From: Verrucomicrobiaceae bacterium
GTDB taxonomy: Bacteria > Verrucomicrobiota > Verrucomicrobiia > Verrucomicrobiales > Verrucomicrobiaceae
Direction: 5' to 3'
Assembly (NCBI GenBank): GCA_015075365.1
Contig: JABTUN010000001.1
Coordinates: forward strand, 806,001 to 870,000
Length of the DNA stretch: 64,000 nt
The stretch's first letter is position 1. Every line of letters begins with the position of its first letter. Position numbers and translations under genes: made by a program. A model generated the notes under the pieces. That model was given only the letters and a program-made list of their open reading frames with translations. It had not been told where the DNA came from and did no database searches. Positions 38,281 to 46,963 of this stretch are shown here, in pieces.

Positions 38281-39387
38281 ATGATGCGTTTCTCCACCCT
38301 GATCAAAAATCCCGCCGACTGGATGAAGGGCAGCGGCCCGCACTCCGAGATCGTCATGACCTCGCGCGTGCGTCTTGCGCGCAATCTGCGCGGGTTCCCT
38401 TTCCCTGGATTCTCGCAGGAGCATCAGCGCGTGGAACTGCTGCGCGCCGCCCGTCCTGTCGTCGAGGAGCTGCCGGAGATGCGGGATGGTTACAGCGTCG
38501 ATTACACGGAGCTGAGCAAGATCCGCAAACAGGTGCTGGTGGAGCGTCATCTCGTCAGCCGCGAGCACGCGGCCCGCACCACAGGCTGCGCGGTGGTGAT
38601 CGACCGCAAGCAGAGCATCTCGGTGATGATCAACGAGGAGGACCACTTCCGCCTCCAGGGCATCCGCCCCGGTTTGAATCTCCGCGGAGCCTACGAGCTG
38701 GTCGATCGTATCGACACGGAGATGGACGCCGCGCTGCCGTATGCTTTTGACGGGAAGCTGGGCTACCTCACGGCCTGCCCCACGAATCTCGGCACCGGCA
38801 TGCGCGCCTCCGTGATGCTGCACCTGCCCGGCCTCGTGCTGCTCGATCAAATCAACCCGGTGATCAAGGCCGTGGGCAAGATCGGCCTGGCCGTGCGCGG
38901 CTTGTATGGCGAGGGCACCGAGGCGTTGGGGAATCTTTTCCAGATCAGCAACCAGCACACGCTGGGCGAGGCGGAGCCGGAGATCATCACGCAGATCGAA
39001 AAAGTCATCGAAGGCGTCATCCGCAGCGAGCAGACCGCCCGCGCAAAGCTGCTGGAGGATCACGCCACGATGCTCAGCGACCAGGTGGGCCGCGCTTACG
39101 CCATCCTGCGCTATGCGCATGTGCTCACGTCCAAGGAGGCGCTGAACCTCCTCTCCATGCTGCGCCTTGGCGCGGATCTCGACATCATCACGAATTGCGA
39201 CCGCAGCCTGCTCGACCTGCTTCTCCTCGAAATCCAGCCCGCCCATCTCCAACTCGGTGCGGAGCGTGAATTGTCCCCGGAGGAGCGCGATGTCGCGCGT
39301 GCGGAGATCACCCGCGCACGTCTCCAGGCCATCCATGGGCCCGGACACAGCGCCAAAGGCGGCCCGGATTCCGCGGCGGACATCTAA
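38281..39387 (+). CDS. mcsB: protein-arginine kinase McsB
   Basis: A 368-residue phosphagen-kinase-fold enzyme that phosphorylates arginines in client proteins, marking them for ClpC-ClpP. The phosphagen-kinase signature with catalytic cysteine is ACPTNLGTGMRASVMLHLP. N-terminal MTSRVRLARNLRGFPFP and TTGCAVVIDRKQSISVMIN match the family. The C-terminal RDVARAEI fits the RDxxRA motif of the allosteric phospho-arginine site. It begins 27 bases after mcsA. Confidence 0.95.
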   Translation: MMRFSTLIKNPADWMKGSGPHSEIVMTSRVRLARNLRGFPFPGFSQEHQRVELLRAARPVVEELPEMRDGYSVDYTELSKIRKQVLVERHLVSREHAARTTGCAVVIDRKQSISVMINEEDHFRLQGIRPGLNLRGAYELVDRIDTEMDAALPYAFDGKLGYLTACPTNLGTGMRASVMLHLPGLVLLDQINPVIKAVGKIGLAVRGLYGEGTEALGNLFQISNQHTLGEAEPEIITQIEKVIEGVIRSEQTARAKLLEDHATMLSDQVGRAYAILRYAHVLTSKEALNLLSMLRLGADLDIITNCDRSLLDLLLLEIQPAHLQLGAERELSPEERDVARAEITRARLQAIHGPGHSAKGGPDSAADI

Positions 39388-39556
39388 CAGGCTGCTGAAA
39401 AATGGCTGTGGAAGCAGTTTCGGAGCGCGGCGGCGGTGGATGCGCGGCGGCTGGTGCAGGCGCTATCGAAGGAGATAACGCCAAACCAGCCAACAAAGCA
39501 GACGCCGCCGCCCCGCCTGGAAATGCGACACATGCGTTTTTCAGCAACCTGCTAAG
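39385..39556. repeat. ~170-bp element with inverted CAGGnTGCTGAAAAA ends
   Basis: CTAACAGGCTGCTGAAAAA starts at the mcsB stop, and its near-complement TTTTTCAGCAACCTGCTAAG lies at 39537-39556. The core pairs TGCTGAAAAA with TTTTTCAGCA. The interior is GC-rich and holds no convincing gene. The ends look like mobile-repeat or REP-type termini. The remaining stretch to clpC (39557-39687) is a plain leader. Confidence 0.7.
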
Positions 39557-39687
39557 AGCGGACACCGCCCGGGAACGGCCGGTGCGCGGCAATAGCGGCG
39601 CGGTGAATTTCCACCCGCATGGTTGCATTCCATTTCCAGCGCCCCTACTTTTCCCCAAACCAACTCCCGGAACCCCCTTCCTCATCC

Positions 39688-42234
39688 ATGATGAATAATT
39701 TCACTCCACGCGCGCAGCAGGTGCTGGCGCTCGCCCGCAAAGAGGCAGATCGCTTCAATCACAACTATGTGGGAACGGAGCATCTGCTGCTCGGGCTCAT
39801 CAAACTCGGCCAAGGTGTGGCTGTGAACGTGCTGACCAAGCTCGGCCTCGATCTCGAAACCGTGCGTCTCCAGGTCGAGCAGCAGGTCGGCTCGGGTCCG
39901 GAGACGAAAATGGTCGGCAACATCCCCTACACGCCGCGCGTGAAAAAAGTGCTCGCGCTCGCCTCGAAGGAGGCCAAAGCGCTCAACCACAGCTACGTCG
40001 GCACGGAGCATATCCTCCTGGGCCTGCTGCGCGAGGGCGAGGGCGTCGCCGCGCAGGTGCTGCGCAACCTGGAGATCAACCTGGACAAGGCCCGCAGCGA
40101 GATTCTCCGCGAGCTGGACCCGAACTTCACCTCCCAGAACGAGGAGGAGGAAGAAGAGGCCCCTGGCAACAAGGAGGCCGTCACTCCCGGCGGTGGGACG
40201 CCTGCCGAAAAGAAGGGTAAAAACGAGAAAACACCCGCTCTGAAGGCCTTTGGCCGTGATTTGACCGAAATCGCCGCCAAGGGAGAGATGGACCCCGTCA
40301 TCGGCCGCAGCGAGGAGATCGCACGCGTGATCCAGATCCTCTGCCGCCGCACGAAAAACAATCCTGTGCTCATCGGTGAGGCCGGCGTGGGCAAAACTGC
40401 CATCGCCGAGGGCCTGGCGCAGGAGATCGCCGCTGGCAACGTGCCGGAGATCCTGCGCGACAAGCGCGTCATCACCCTCGACCTCGCGCTCATGGTCGCC
40501 GGCACGAAATACCGCGGCCAGTTTGAGGAGCGCATCAAGGCGGTGATGGACGAGATCCGCCGCCACAAGAATGTCATCCTCTTCATCGACGAGATGCATA
40601 CGATGGTCGGCGCGGGCGGCGCGGAAGGCGCGCTCGATGTGTCGAACATCATCAAGCCAGCGCTCAGCCGCGGCGAGTTGCAGTGCATCGGCGCGACGAC
40701 ACTGAACGAGTTCCGCAAGCACATTGAGAAGGACAGCGCCCTGGAGCGCCGCTTCCAGCAGGTGAAGATCGAGGAGCCCTCCGTCGAGGATGCCATCAAG
40801 ATCCTCTTTGGCCTGCGCAGCAAGTACGAGATGCACCACAAGGCAAAGTACAGCGACGACGCGCTCAAGGCCGCGGTGAACCTCTCCTCACGCTATCTCA
40901 CCTCCCGTTTCCTCCCCGACAAGGCCATCGACATCATGGACGAGGCCGGCTCGAAAGCGCGCATCGCCGCCATGACACGGCCGCCCGAACTCAAGGAAAT
41001 CGAGGCCGAGATCGAGGCCATCCGTGTCGAAAAGGAAGGCAGCATCAAGGAACAGGACTTCGAACAGGCGGCGCACCTGCGTGACCGCGAGAAAAACGCC
41101 AAAAAACGCTACGACGACGTGCTCGAGCACTGGCGCAACAACAGCCAGGAGCGCATCGTCGATGTCACCGAGGACGACATCATGGCCGTCGTGTCGAAAT
41201 GGACCGGCGTGCCGCTCCAGCGCATGGAGCAGGCGGAGGCGCAGAAGCTTCTCAAGATGGCCGACGAGCTCAAAGGCAAGGTCATCGGTCAGGACGAGGC
41301 CGTCATCGCCATCTCCAAGGCCCTGCGCCGCTCCCGTGCCGACCTCAAAGACCCGCGCCGCCCCATCGGTTCCTTCCTTTTCCTCGGACCCACCGGCGTC
41401 GGCAAGACCTTCCTCGCCAAAAACCTCGCCGAGTTCATGTTCGGCACCGCGGACGCGCTCATCCAGATCGACATGTCCGAATATATGGAGAAGCACACCG
41501 CTTCCCGTCTCATCGGCGCGCCTCCCGGATACGTCGGTTATGAGGAGGGCGGCCAGCTTTCCGAGGCCGTGCGCCGCAAGCCCTACTCCGTCGTGCTTTT
41601 CGACGAGGTGGAGAAGGCGCACCCGGACGTGATGCACCTGCTGCTTCAGATCCTCGAAGAAGGCCAGGTCACCGACAATTTCGGCCGCAAGATCGACTTC
41701 CGGAACACCATCATCATCCTCACCTCAAACGTCGGCGCGGAGCAGATCAAGCGCCAGACCAGCCTTGGCTTCATGGCCATGCAGCAGGACAGCGCTGACA
41801 ACGAGGGCATCAAAGGCAAAATCCACGAGGCCGCGAAGAAGTTCTTCAAGCCCGAGTTCCTCAACCGTCTCGACGAACTCGTCGTCTTCCGCATGCTGGA
41901 GAAGGCCGAGCTCGGCAAGATCGTCGATCTCGAGGTGGACAAGATCGTCACCCGCCTCAAGAAAAAGAGCATCCTCATCAGTCTCGACGACAGCGCGCGC
42001 GACTTCCTCATGAAGGAGGGGTACGACCCGCAATACGGCGCGCGCCCCATGCGCCGCGCTGTCGAGAAGCACATTGAAGACCCGCTCTCCGAGCATCTCC
42101 TCCGCGGCGACATCCATGAAGGAGATACTGTCAGTGTGACCTTCGACGCCGAGGCCAAGCGCCTCAAATTCAGCGCCAGCACCACCTCCACCGCCATGGA
42201 ATCGGCCACAGAGCCCGCCTCCACGGCGATGTGA
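39688..42234 (+). CDS. clpC: ATP-dependent Clp protease ATPase subunit ClpC
   Basis: An 848-residue AAA+ unfoldase. Two N-terminal Clp repeats ([32 protein letters not shown]) come first. AAA1 follows with Walker A GEAGVGKT and Walker [10 protein letters not shown], then a UVR/middle-domain helix ([16 protein letters not shown]), then AAA2 with GPTGVGKT and [11 protein letters not shown]. The short coiled M-domain marks ClpC rather than ClpB. It should unfold phospho-arginine-tagged proteins for ClpP. An acidic linker (EEEEEEAPG) lies between N and AAA1. The start is ATG 39688 or the adjacent ATG 39691. Confidence 0.96.
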   Translation: MMNNFTPRAQQVLALARKEADRFNHNYVGTEHLLLGLIKLGQGVAVNVLTKLGLDLETVRLQVEQQVGSGPETKMVGNIPYTPRVKKVLALASKEAKALNHSYVGTEHILLGLLREGEGVAAQVLRNLEINLDKARSEILRELDPNFTSQNEEEEEEAPGNKEAVTPGGGTPAEKKGKNEKTPALKAFGRDLTEIAAKGEMDPVIGRSEEIARVIQILCRRTKNNPVLIGEAGVGKTAIAEGLAQEIAAGNVPEILRDKRVITLDLALMVAGTKYRGQFEERIKAVMDEIRRHKNVILFIDEMHTMVGAGGAEGALDVSNIIKPALSRGELQCIGATTLNEFRKHIEKDSALERRFQQVKIEEPSVEDAIKILFGLRSKYEMHHKAKYSDDALKAAVNLSSRYLTSRFLPDKAIDIMDEAGSKARIAAMTRPPELKEIEAEIEAIRVEKEGSIKEQDFEQAAHLRDREKNAKKRYDDVLEHWRNNSQERIVDVTEDDIMAVVSKWTGVPLQRMEQAEAQKLLKMADELKGKVIGQDEAVIAISKALRRSRADLKDPRRPIGSFLFLGPTGVGKTFLAKNLAEFMFGTADALIQIDMSEYMEKHTASRLIGAPPGYVGYEEGGQLSEAVRRKPYSVVLFDEVEKAHPDVMHLLLQILEEGQVTDNFGRKIDFRNTIIILTSNVGAEQIKRQTSLGFMAMQQDSADNEGIKGKIHEAAKKFFKPEFLNRLDELVVFRMLEKAELGKIVDLEVDKIVTRLKKKSILISLDDSARDFLMKEGYDPQYGARPMRRAVEKHIEDPLSEHLLRGDIHEGDTVSVTFDAEAKRLKFSASTTSTAMESATEPASTAM

Positions 42235-42258
42235 GTTTCCGCAAAGGCTTGACCTGCG

Positions 42259-42294
42259 AATCCCGGCCCCGAAACGGCCGGGATTTGTTTTTTT
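42259..42294 (+). terminator. rho-independent terminator of clpC
   Basis: A perfect stem AATCCCGGCC / GGCCGGGATT with a 7-nt loop is followed by TTGTTTTTTT. It lies 24 bases after the clpC stop and separates it from recN. Confidence 0.9.
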
Positions 42295-42350
42295 CAGCCA
42301 TGTTGAAATGCGCCGGGGGCTTTCCATCTTCGCGCACCCCTTCCCGCCGC

Positions 42351-44015
42351 ATGCTTTCCGTCCTCAAGATCCGCAACCTCGCTCTCGTCGAAGACGTGAC
42401 CTGGGAACTCGCGGCGGGACTGGTCGGTGTGACGGGGGAGACGGGCGCGGGCAAGTCGATCATCGTCGGCGCGCTGAAGCTCATCCTGGGCGAGCGCGCG
42501 GACCGCAGCCTCATCCGCACCGGACAGGACGCCTGCACCGTTGAGGCCAGTTTTCACCTGAAGGACACAAAGGCCGTCGATGCCGTGCTGGAGGAGGCCG
42601 GGCTGGAGCCCTGCCAGGACGGCGAGCTGATCGTGAAGCGCACCATCAGCGCCAGCGGGGCGAACAAGCAGTTCGTGAACTGCTCGCCCGTGACCATCCA
42701 GGTGCTCAAGAGCCTCGGCGAGTTCCTCGTCGATCTGCACGGCCCGCACGATCACCAGTCGCTCAATTCCCGCGAGCGCCAGCTCGACATGCTGGACAAA
42801 TTTGCCGCCATCGAAGAGCTGCGCGGCAAGTATGAGGCCGCCTGGCAGTCCTGGCGCGCCGCCGCCACCGAACTCGACGAATTGGAAAACTCCGAGCGCG
42901 CCAGCAGCCAGCAGATCGACATGCTGAAGTTCCAGGCGAACGAAATCGCCTCCGCGAATCTCAAAGCGGGCGAGGAGGAGGAGATCGAGTCCAAACACCG
43001 CATCGCCGCGAATGGCGCGCGTCTTGCGGAGCTGTGCGGAGCCATCACCAGCCGCCTCAGCGACGGCGAGGGCAGCGTGATCGACGGCCTGCGCGAGATC
43101 AGCCGCAGCATCCATGAGTTGGAAAAGATCGACCCCGGCTCGGCGAAGCTGTTCGAGGGCTTCAAGTCCGCGCAGATCGAGCTGACGGAGCTGGAGAGCA
43201 GCGTGGCCGATTACGCCGAGGAACTGGAGATCGACCCCGCGGAGCTGGCGCGTCTCGAAAGCCGCATCGACACGATCCAGAAGCTGAAGCGGAAGTATGG
43301 CCGCACGATCGGCGAGATTTTGGAGTTCCTGGCTGAAACCGAGCGCAAACTGAGCCGCATCGAAAACCGCGGCGAGGAGATCGCGAAGCTGCAAAAGCTC
43401 GTCCAAGAGCGCGAGGCGGATGTTTTGAAGCTCGGGAGGCAAATCTCGAAAAAACGGGCCGATTCGGCACCGAAACTCGCCAAGGAGGTAGCCAGCCATC
43501 TCACCGACCTCGGCTTCAAACAGAGCGTTTTTGCCGCGCAGCTCACCGAACTGGCCGAACCGGCCAAAACCGGCCTGGAGGAGGTCGATTTCCACTTCGC
43601 ACCGAATCCGGGCGAGCCGTCGAAACCGCTGCGCCTCACCGCATCGAGCGGCGAAATGTCACGCGTGCTGCTCGCGGTGAAAAGCGCGCTCGCGAAGCAG
43701 GACGCCGTGCCCTTGCTCGTGTTCGACGAGATCGACGCGAACGTCGGCGGCAACATCGCCGAGGCCGTGGGCCGCAAGATGGCCGCGCTCGGCGCCACGC
43801 ATCAGGTCATCGCCATCACGCACTTCCCGCAGGTGGCCTCTCTGGCGAAGAGTCACTTCGTCGTGACGAAGGAGATCCAAGGAGGCCACACGAAATCGCA
43901 AATCGCGGAGGTGGCCGGTGACGAGCGCGTCGAGGAACTCGCCCGCATGCTCGGCGGCAGCGCCGCCAGCGCCCGCGAGCACGCCAAGAGCCTGCTCAAG
44001 GGCGCGAAGGCCTGA
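42351..44015 (+). CDS. recN: DNA repair protein RecN
   Basis: A 554-residue SMC-like ATPase acting in double-strand break repair. Walker A is VTGETGAGKSIIVGAL, the central region is a long coiled coil, and the C terminus holds the signature ASSGEMSRVLLAVK, Walker B LLVFDEIDANVGG and the switch His in AITHFPQVASLA. The ATG at 42351 gives the normal N terminus (MLSVLKIRNLALVED). The 3' end overlaps the convergent DCC gene by 20 bases. Confidence 0.96.
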   Translation: MLSVLKIRNLALVEDVTWELAAGLVGVTGETGAGKSIIVGALKLILGERADRSLIRTGQDACTVEASFHLKDTKAVDAVLEEAGLEPCQDGELIVKRTISASGANKQFVNCSPVTIQVLKSLGEFLVDLHGPHDHQSLNSRERQLDMLDKFAAIEELRGKYEAAWQSWRAAATELDELENSERASSQQIDMLKFQANEIASANLKAGEEEEIESKHRIAANGARLAELCGAITSRLSDGEGSVIDGLREISRSIHELEKIDPGSAKLFEGFKSAQIELTELESSVADYAEELEIDPAELARLESRIDTIQKLKRKYGRTIGEILEFLAETERKLSRIENRGEEIAKLQKLVQEREADVLKLGRQISKKRADSAPKLAKEVASHLTDLGFKQSVFAAQLTELAEPAKTGLEEVDFHFAPNPGEPSKPLRLTASSGEMSRVLLAVKSALAKQDAVPLLVFDEIDANVGGNIAEAVGRKMAALGATHQVIAITHFPQVASLAKSHFVVTKEIQGGHTKSQIAEVAGDERVEELARMLGGSAASAREHAKSLLKGAKA

Positions 44016-44436
44016 CTTCGCACCCCATTTGCGCATCGGGCAAGGCCGCAGAGGCATCGCGCAGCTCATGATCACTGCGCAGCCGCAGCAAGCGCGAGAG
44101 GCTGAGGCGGTTCTCCGAGACGAGATGCACGATCTTGCGTGCCACGCCCTGCATCACCGGCCCGGCGAAGCGCGCCGACCACTCGCGGAAGTCCCGCAAG
44201 GCCCACAGGCACATGACCCACGCGCCCGCGCCCTGCCACACCTCGCCCGTGTCGGCCATGACGACGATTTCCTGATCGGCATGCAGGCTCCGGATCGCCG
44301 GACAGCGCCGCGCTGCCTCCGGCGAGTCATACGGCACGAAATCGAGCGCCACATACGCCGGCTGCACCGCCAGCCACTGGCGCACGCGCGAGCAGAGCCC
44401 GCAACGTGCGTCGTAGAAGATCGTGAGCGTGTTCAT
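43996..44436 (-). CDS. DCC-family (DUF393) thiol-disulfide oxidoreductase-like protein
   Basis: A 146-residue protein with the DCC signature at the N terminus: IFYDARCGLCSRVRQWL, where the CxxC lies as in thioredoxin-like DUF393 proteins. Further conserved pieces are VPYDSPEAARRCPA and VWQGAGAWVMCLWALRDFREW. The family is proposed to act in thiol-disulfide exchange. It ends a five-gene minus-strand operon, its start overlapping the stop of the membrane gene upstream by an ATGA junction. Confidence 0.88.
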   Translation of the reverse strand: MNTLTIFYDARCGLCSRVRQWLAVQPAYVALDFVPYDSPEAARRCPAIRSLHADQEIVVMADTGEVWQGAGAWVMCLWALRDFREWSARFAGPVMQGVARKIVHLVSENRLSLSRLLRLRSDHELRDASAALPDAQMGCEVRPSRP

Positions 44437-44906
44437 CTCATTCCGCCTTTCCATTTGTTGCTTTCATCCAGCCAGCAACGGGTAAAAGCGGCCACCGTGC
44501 CGGTGGTGACGGCTCCCAAGGTGTATGGAAGTGACGTGCCTTTCCATATCCAGACGGGAATCATGAAAATATCTGATGCGGATCGATATTCGCCTCCGAT
44601 CAAGCCACCGATGGTGATGAAGGCGATGACGGTGAACAGTGCAGCAAAGAATCCGCAGACTGCGGCGATTCGAGGCCGTCTGAGCCGTGAGTTATCCGGG
44701 ACGATCAAGTCCACTGGAAGGAAGACCAGCATCCAAGACACAAGAATGACCACTCCGGTATAGAAGCCAAGACCGATCAATCCTGTGGAAAATCGTTGCC
44801 AGCCCATCACTTGTCTTTGCATCAACAAGGCGTGTGCTACGAAGACCGCATTGCACGCGATCCAGCCAAAGAACATGGCTCTCAAGGAATGAAGGGTCTT
44901 TTTCAC
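44433..44906 (-). CDS. four-helix membrane protein of unknown function
   Basis: A 157-residue protein with about four transmembrane helices (AMFFGWIACNAVFVAHALL, GLIGLGFYTGVVILVSWML, IAAVCGFFAALFTVIAFIT, and a weaker fourth). The end is a basic tail. I recognise no family. Both ends overlap neighbouring genes by four bases, so it is translated with the other membrane gene and the DCC gene. A role in the desaturase system is inferred only from this linkage. Confidence 0.75.
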   Translation of the reverse strand: MKKTLHSLRAMFFGWIACNAVFVAHALLMQRQVMGWQRFSTGLIGLGFYTGVVILVSWMLVFLPVDLIVPDNSRLRRPRIAAVCGFFAALFTVIAFITIGGLIGGEYRSASDIFMIPVWIWKGTSLPYTLGAVTTGTVAAFTRCWLDESNKWKGGMR

Positions 44907-45319
44907 AGCGTGTCGAGGGCGTTGGCGTGTTTCGCCACGCGCATCATCGGCGGCACGGGCGGGGGCATGGGGCCGAGGTGGGCGCGTTTGCGCAGGCGGG
45001 TGAAGACGTAGAGGTTGAAGAAGTGCATCGCGCCCAGCAGCAGCAGGACGACGCCCATCTTGTCACTCAGCAGCTCGAAGACGCCGCGTGCGCCGAGCAC
45101 GTCCTCTTTCGTGCGGAGGTAGAGCGAGACGAAGCCGATGTTCACGAGGTAGAAGCCGACGACGAGCAGGTGGTTCACGCTGTCGGCGAGCTCGGTGTTG
45201 CCGTGGAAGCATTCGACGAGGAACACGCGGCCGTTTTTGTGCAGCGTGCGGGCCACCCAGACGGTCATGGCGACCGCGAGGGCGAGGTAAAGGGTGTAGG
45301 TGATGACAGTTTCGTTCAT
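44903..45319 (-). CDS. conserved three-helix membrane protein next to desaturase
   Basis: A 138-residue protein with three hydrophobic helices: VITYTLYLALAVAMTVWVA, NHLLVVGFYLVNIGFVSLYL and KMGVVLLLLGAMHFFNLYVF. Between them is a conserved-looking FLVECFHGNTELADSVNHLL stretch containing Cys and His, which could bind metal or haem (inference). The tail is Pro-rich. Start 45319 is chosen to match the hydrophobic N terminus; an open 43-codon extension upstream is proline/arginine noise. It overlaps the next gene by ATGA. Confidence 0.8.
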   Translation of the reverse strand: MNETVITYTLYLALAVAMTVWVARTLHKNGRVFLVECFHGNTELADSVNHLLVVGFYLVNIGFVSLYLRTKEDVLGARGVFELLSDKMGVVLLLLGAMHFFNLYVFTRLRKRAHLGPMPPPVPPMMRVAKHANALDTL

Positions 45320-45366
45320 GGTGTGTTTCCTTTCGTGGGTTTGGGTTTGAGTGAGGTATTGAAGCC

Positions 45367-46263
45367 TCAAAGGATGCCGAAGAAGCCGCTGTGGGCGGAG
45401 CAGCGTGGGTGGCGGGTGCGATGTTTTCCTGCTGGCGGCGCCTTCCAAAGGTCTCGCAATGGAATGACCTGCTTCGCCGCCACGGCATGCCGCGCATGAT
45501 CGAGTCGTTCAGCGATCCGCTTCAGATGGCAGGTGGGAACCTGCGGGAACAGATGATGCTCCGCGTGGAAAAACATGCTGTAGCTAAGCCAGTTGATCCA
45601 AGGGCCGCGTTGCGTGCGCGCGATGGTTCCTTCGGCTTCACAACCATGGTGGACAATCCAGACGGCAAAGAAACCGGTGAGACACTCCCCCGCCAGCATC
45701 ACACCCACATGCCAGCGCAAGGCGTGGAGTTCCGGTGTCCAAAGTGCCAGCAGGATGACGGAAGCGATGCCGCACAGCTCCGCGACGATCCAGCGTCGCT
45801 TGACGGCCGTGCCGAGTCTCCACGCGGTGCGATGCATCGTGAACAAGAATACAGGTCCCATCATGATCGCCTGCCACCACGGCAGACGGGCGGTCGCTCC
45901 TTCCGTGTCATTTTCCTTCAGACAATGACGATGGTGATGCATGTGCGACACCTGCACCGCATGCATTGAGGCCAGCATCACCACACTCAGGGTGTAGAGG
46001 ACCACATCCTGCACAACGCGGGGCCAGCCGAGGCTGTAATGCTGCGCTCCATGTGATTGACGAAGGCCTGTGAGAAACAGATAAAACGAGCAGGCCAGTC
46101 CGATCACGATGTGCCCCTCATGATAGGCCCACAGAGCACCCAGAAGCCAAGGTAGCGACAAGGTCGTCTCCCAGAACTTTTCCCCGAGGCTGAGGGTGAG
46201 GAGATCCCGCCAAACGATGTCCGTGGCTCGCATGCAGGGTGTTTCGGCAAGTGCGGTGTTCAT
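45367..46263 (-). CDS. membrane fatty-acid desaturase family protein
   Basis: A 298-residue di-iron membrane enzyme. The histidine clusters of acyl desaturases are visible: RQSHGAQHYS, VSHMHHHRHC and MFFHAEHHLFP, with VHHG as an additional box. Hydrophobic pairs surround them (LPWLLGALWAYHEG, VVQDVVLYTLSVVMLASM). It probably introduces double bonds into membrane lipids or carotenoid-like substrates. The gene is preceded by a dyad identical in layout to one in front of the regulator, and is followed by two small membrane genes and a DCC gene. Confidence 0.9.
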   Translation of the reverse strand: MNTALAETPCMRATDIVWRDLLTLSLGEKFWETTLSLPWLLGALWAYHEGHIVIGLACSFYLFLTGLRQSHGAQHYSLGWPRVVQDVVLYTLSVVMLASMHAVQVSHMHHHRHCLKENDTEGATARLPWWQAIMMGPVFLFTMHRTAWRLGTAVKRRWIVAELCGIASVILLALWTPELHALRWHVGVMLAGECLTGFFAVWIVHHGCEAEGTIARTQRGPWINWLSYSMFFHAEHHLFPQVPTCHLKRIAERLDHARHAVAAKQVIPLRDLWKAPPAGKHRTRHPRCSAHSGFFGIL

Positions 46264-46280
46264 GACGTTTTATTCTAAAC

Positions 46281-46298
46281 TTTCAGTAATTTACGAAA
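46281..46298. promoter_or_regulatory. candidate operator upstream of the desaturase operon
   Basis: TTTCAG-TAATTT-ACGAAA, 18 bases upstream of the desaturase start, in a short AT-rich gap. It matches in half-site and spacing the site at 46847, TTTCAG-N6-CTGAAA. The shared TTTCAG-N6-nnGAAA layout is taken as the binding site of the regulator encoded between them (inference). Confidence 0.5.
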
Positions 46299-46317
46299 TA
46301 CAATGGCAAAAAAAAGA

Positions 46318-46842
46318 TCAGCCGAGCAGCTTCATGGCCCACTGGAGCGCGGAGGCGTGTTTCATGCTGACGACGGTGTCCGCCACCTTGATGCCGAACT
46401 CGACGAACTCCTGGAGCTCCTTCATCTGCTGGTGAAATTCGCGCCCTGGGCCGCCGGACTCCTCCTTGGTGCGCTCGGCACAGGATTTGAGCACTTCGAG
46501 GGCGGGCACGATCTCGCGGCGTTTGCGCTCACGGGCGATGGTGACGACCATCTTCCACACATCTTTCTCCGCCTGAAAATACTCCCGGCGCTCGCCTTTG
46601 CGATGCACGATCTGGATCAGGCCCCAGCCGACGAGCTCGCGCAGGTTCGTGTTGGCGTTGCCACGGCTGATCGTGAGCTTTTCCATGATCTCGTCCGTGT
46701 ACATCGGCTCCGGCGCGGTCATGAGCAGCGCGTGGATCTGCGCCATCGTGCGGTTGATGCCCCAGTGGCTGCCCAGCGCGCCCCATTGGGCCACGAAATC
46801 CTCGCGGGCGTTCTCCCAGGTGCTGGTGGTGTCTTCAGGCAT
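46318..46842 (-). CDS. GbsR/MarR-type transcriptional regulator
   Basis: A 174-residue winged-helix protein. The DNA-binding part is QIHALLMTAPEPMYTDEIMEKLTISRG followed by NANTNLRELVGWGLI and the wing VHRKGERREYF, as in GbsR (choline-sensing repressor) relatives. The N-terminal WGALGSHWGINRT and a helical C terminus support that group rather than generic MarR. It is the first gene of the minus-strand desaturase operon and has a perfect dyad 5 bases before its start, fitting autoregulation. Confidence 0.88.
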   Translation of the reverse strand: MPEDTTSTWENAREDFVAQWGALGSHWGINRTMAQIHALLMTAPEPMYTDEIMEKLTISRGNANTNLRELVGWGLIQIVHRKGERREYFQAEKDVWKMVVTIARERKRREIVPALEVLKSCAERTKEESGGPGREFHQQMKELQEFVEFGIKVADTVVSMKHASALQWAMKLLG

Positions 46843-46846
46843 CTTC

Positions 46847-46864
46847 TTTCAGATAATCCTGAAA
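46847..46864. promoter_or_regulatory. perfect dyad upstream of the GbsR-type regulator
   Basis: TTTCAG-ATAATC-CTGAAA, a perfect 6-bp inverted repeat, ends 5 bases before the regulator start codon (46842). It would block translation initiation or the promoter when occupied, as in autorepression. A related site precedes the desaturase gene. Confidence 0.6.
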
Positions 46865-46963
46865 CTACAAACAGCAAGCGCTTTCTCGAAAACCATGTGA
46901 CCGGATGAATCAGGACCGCGGGTTTCGTCCTGTCCGGAGCTTGTGTTTCAGCCGCCAGCCGCC

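Noticed and set aside
39403..39536. possible short peptide inside the mcsB-clpC repeat
   Set aside because: No start with a ribosome site, and the sequence is better explained as the interior of a repeat element.
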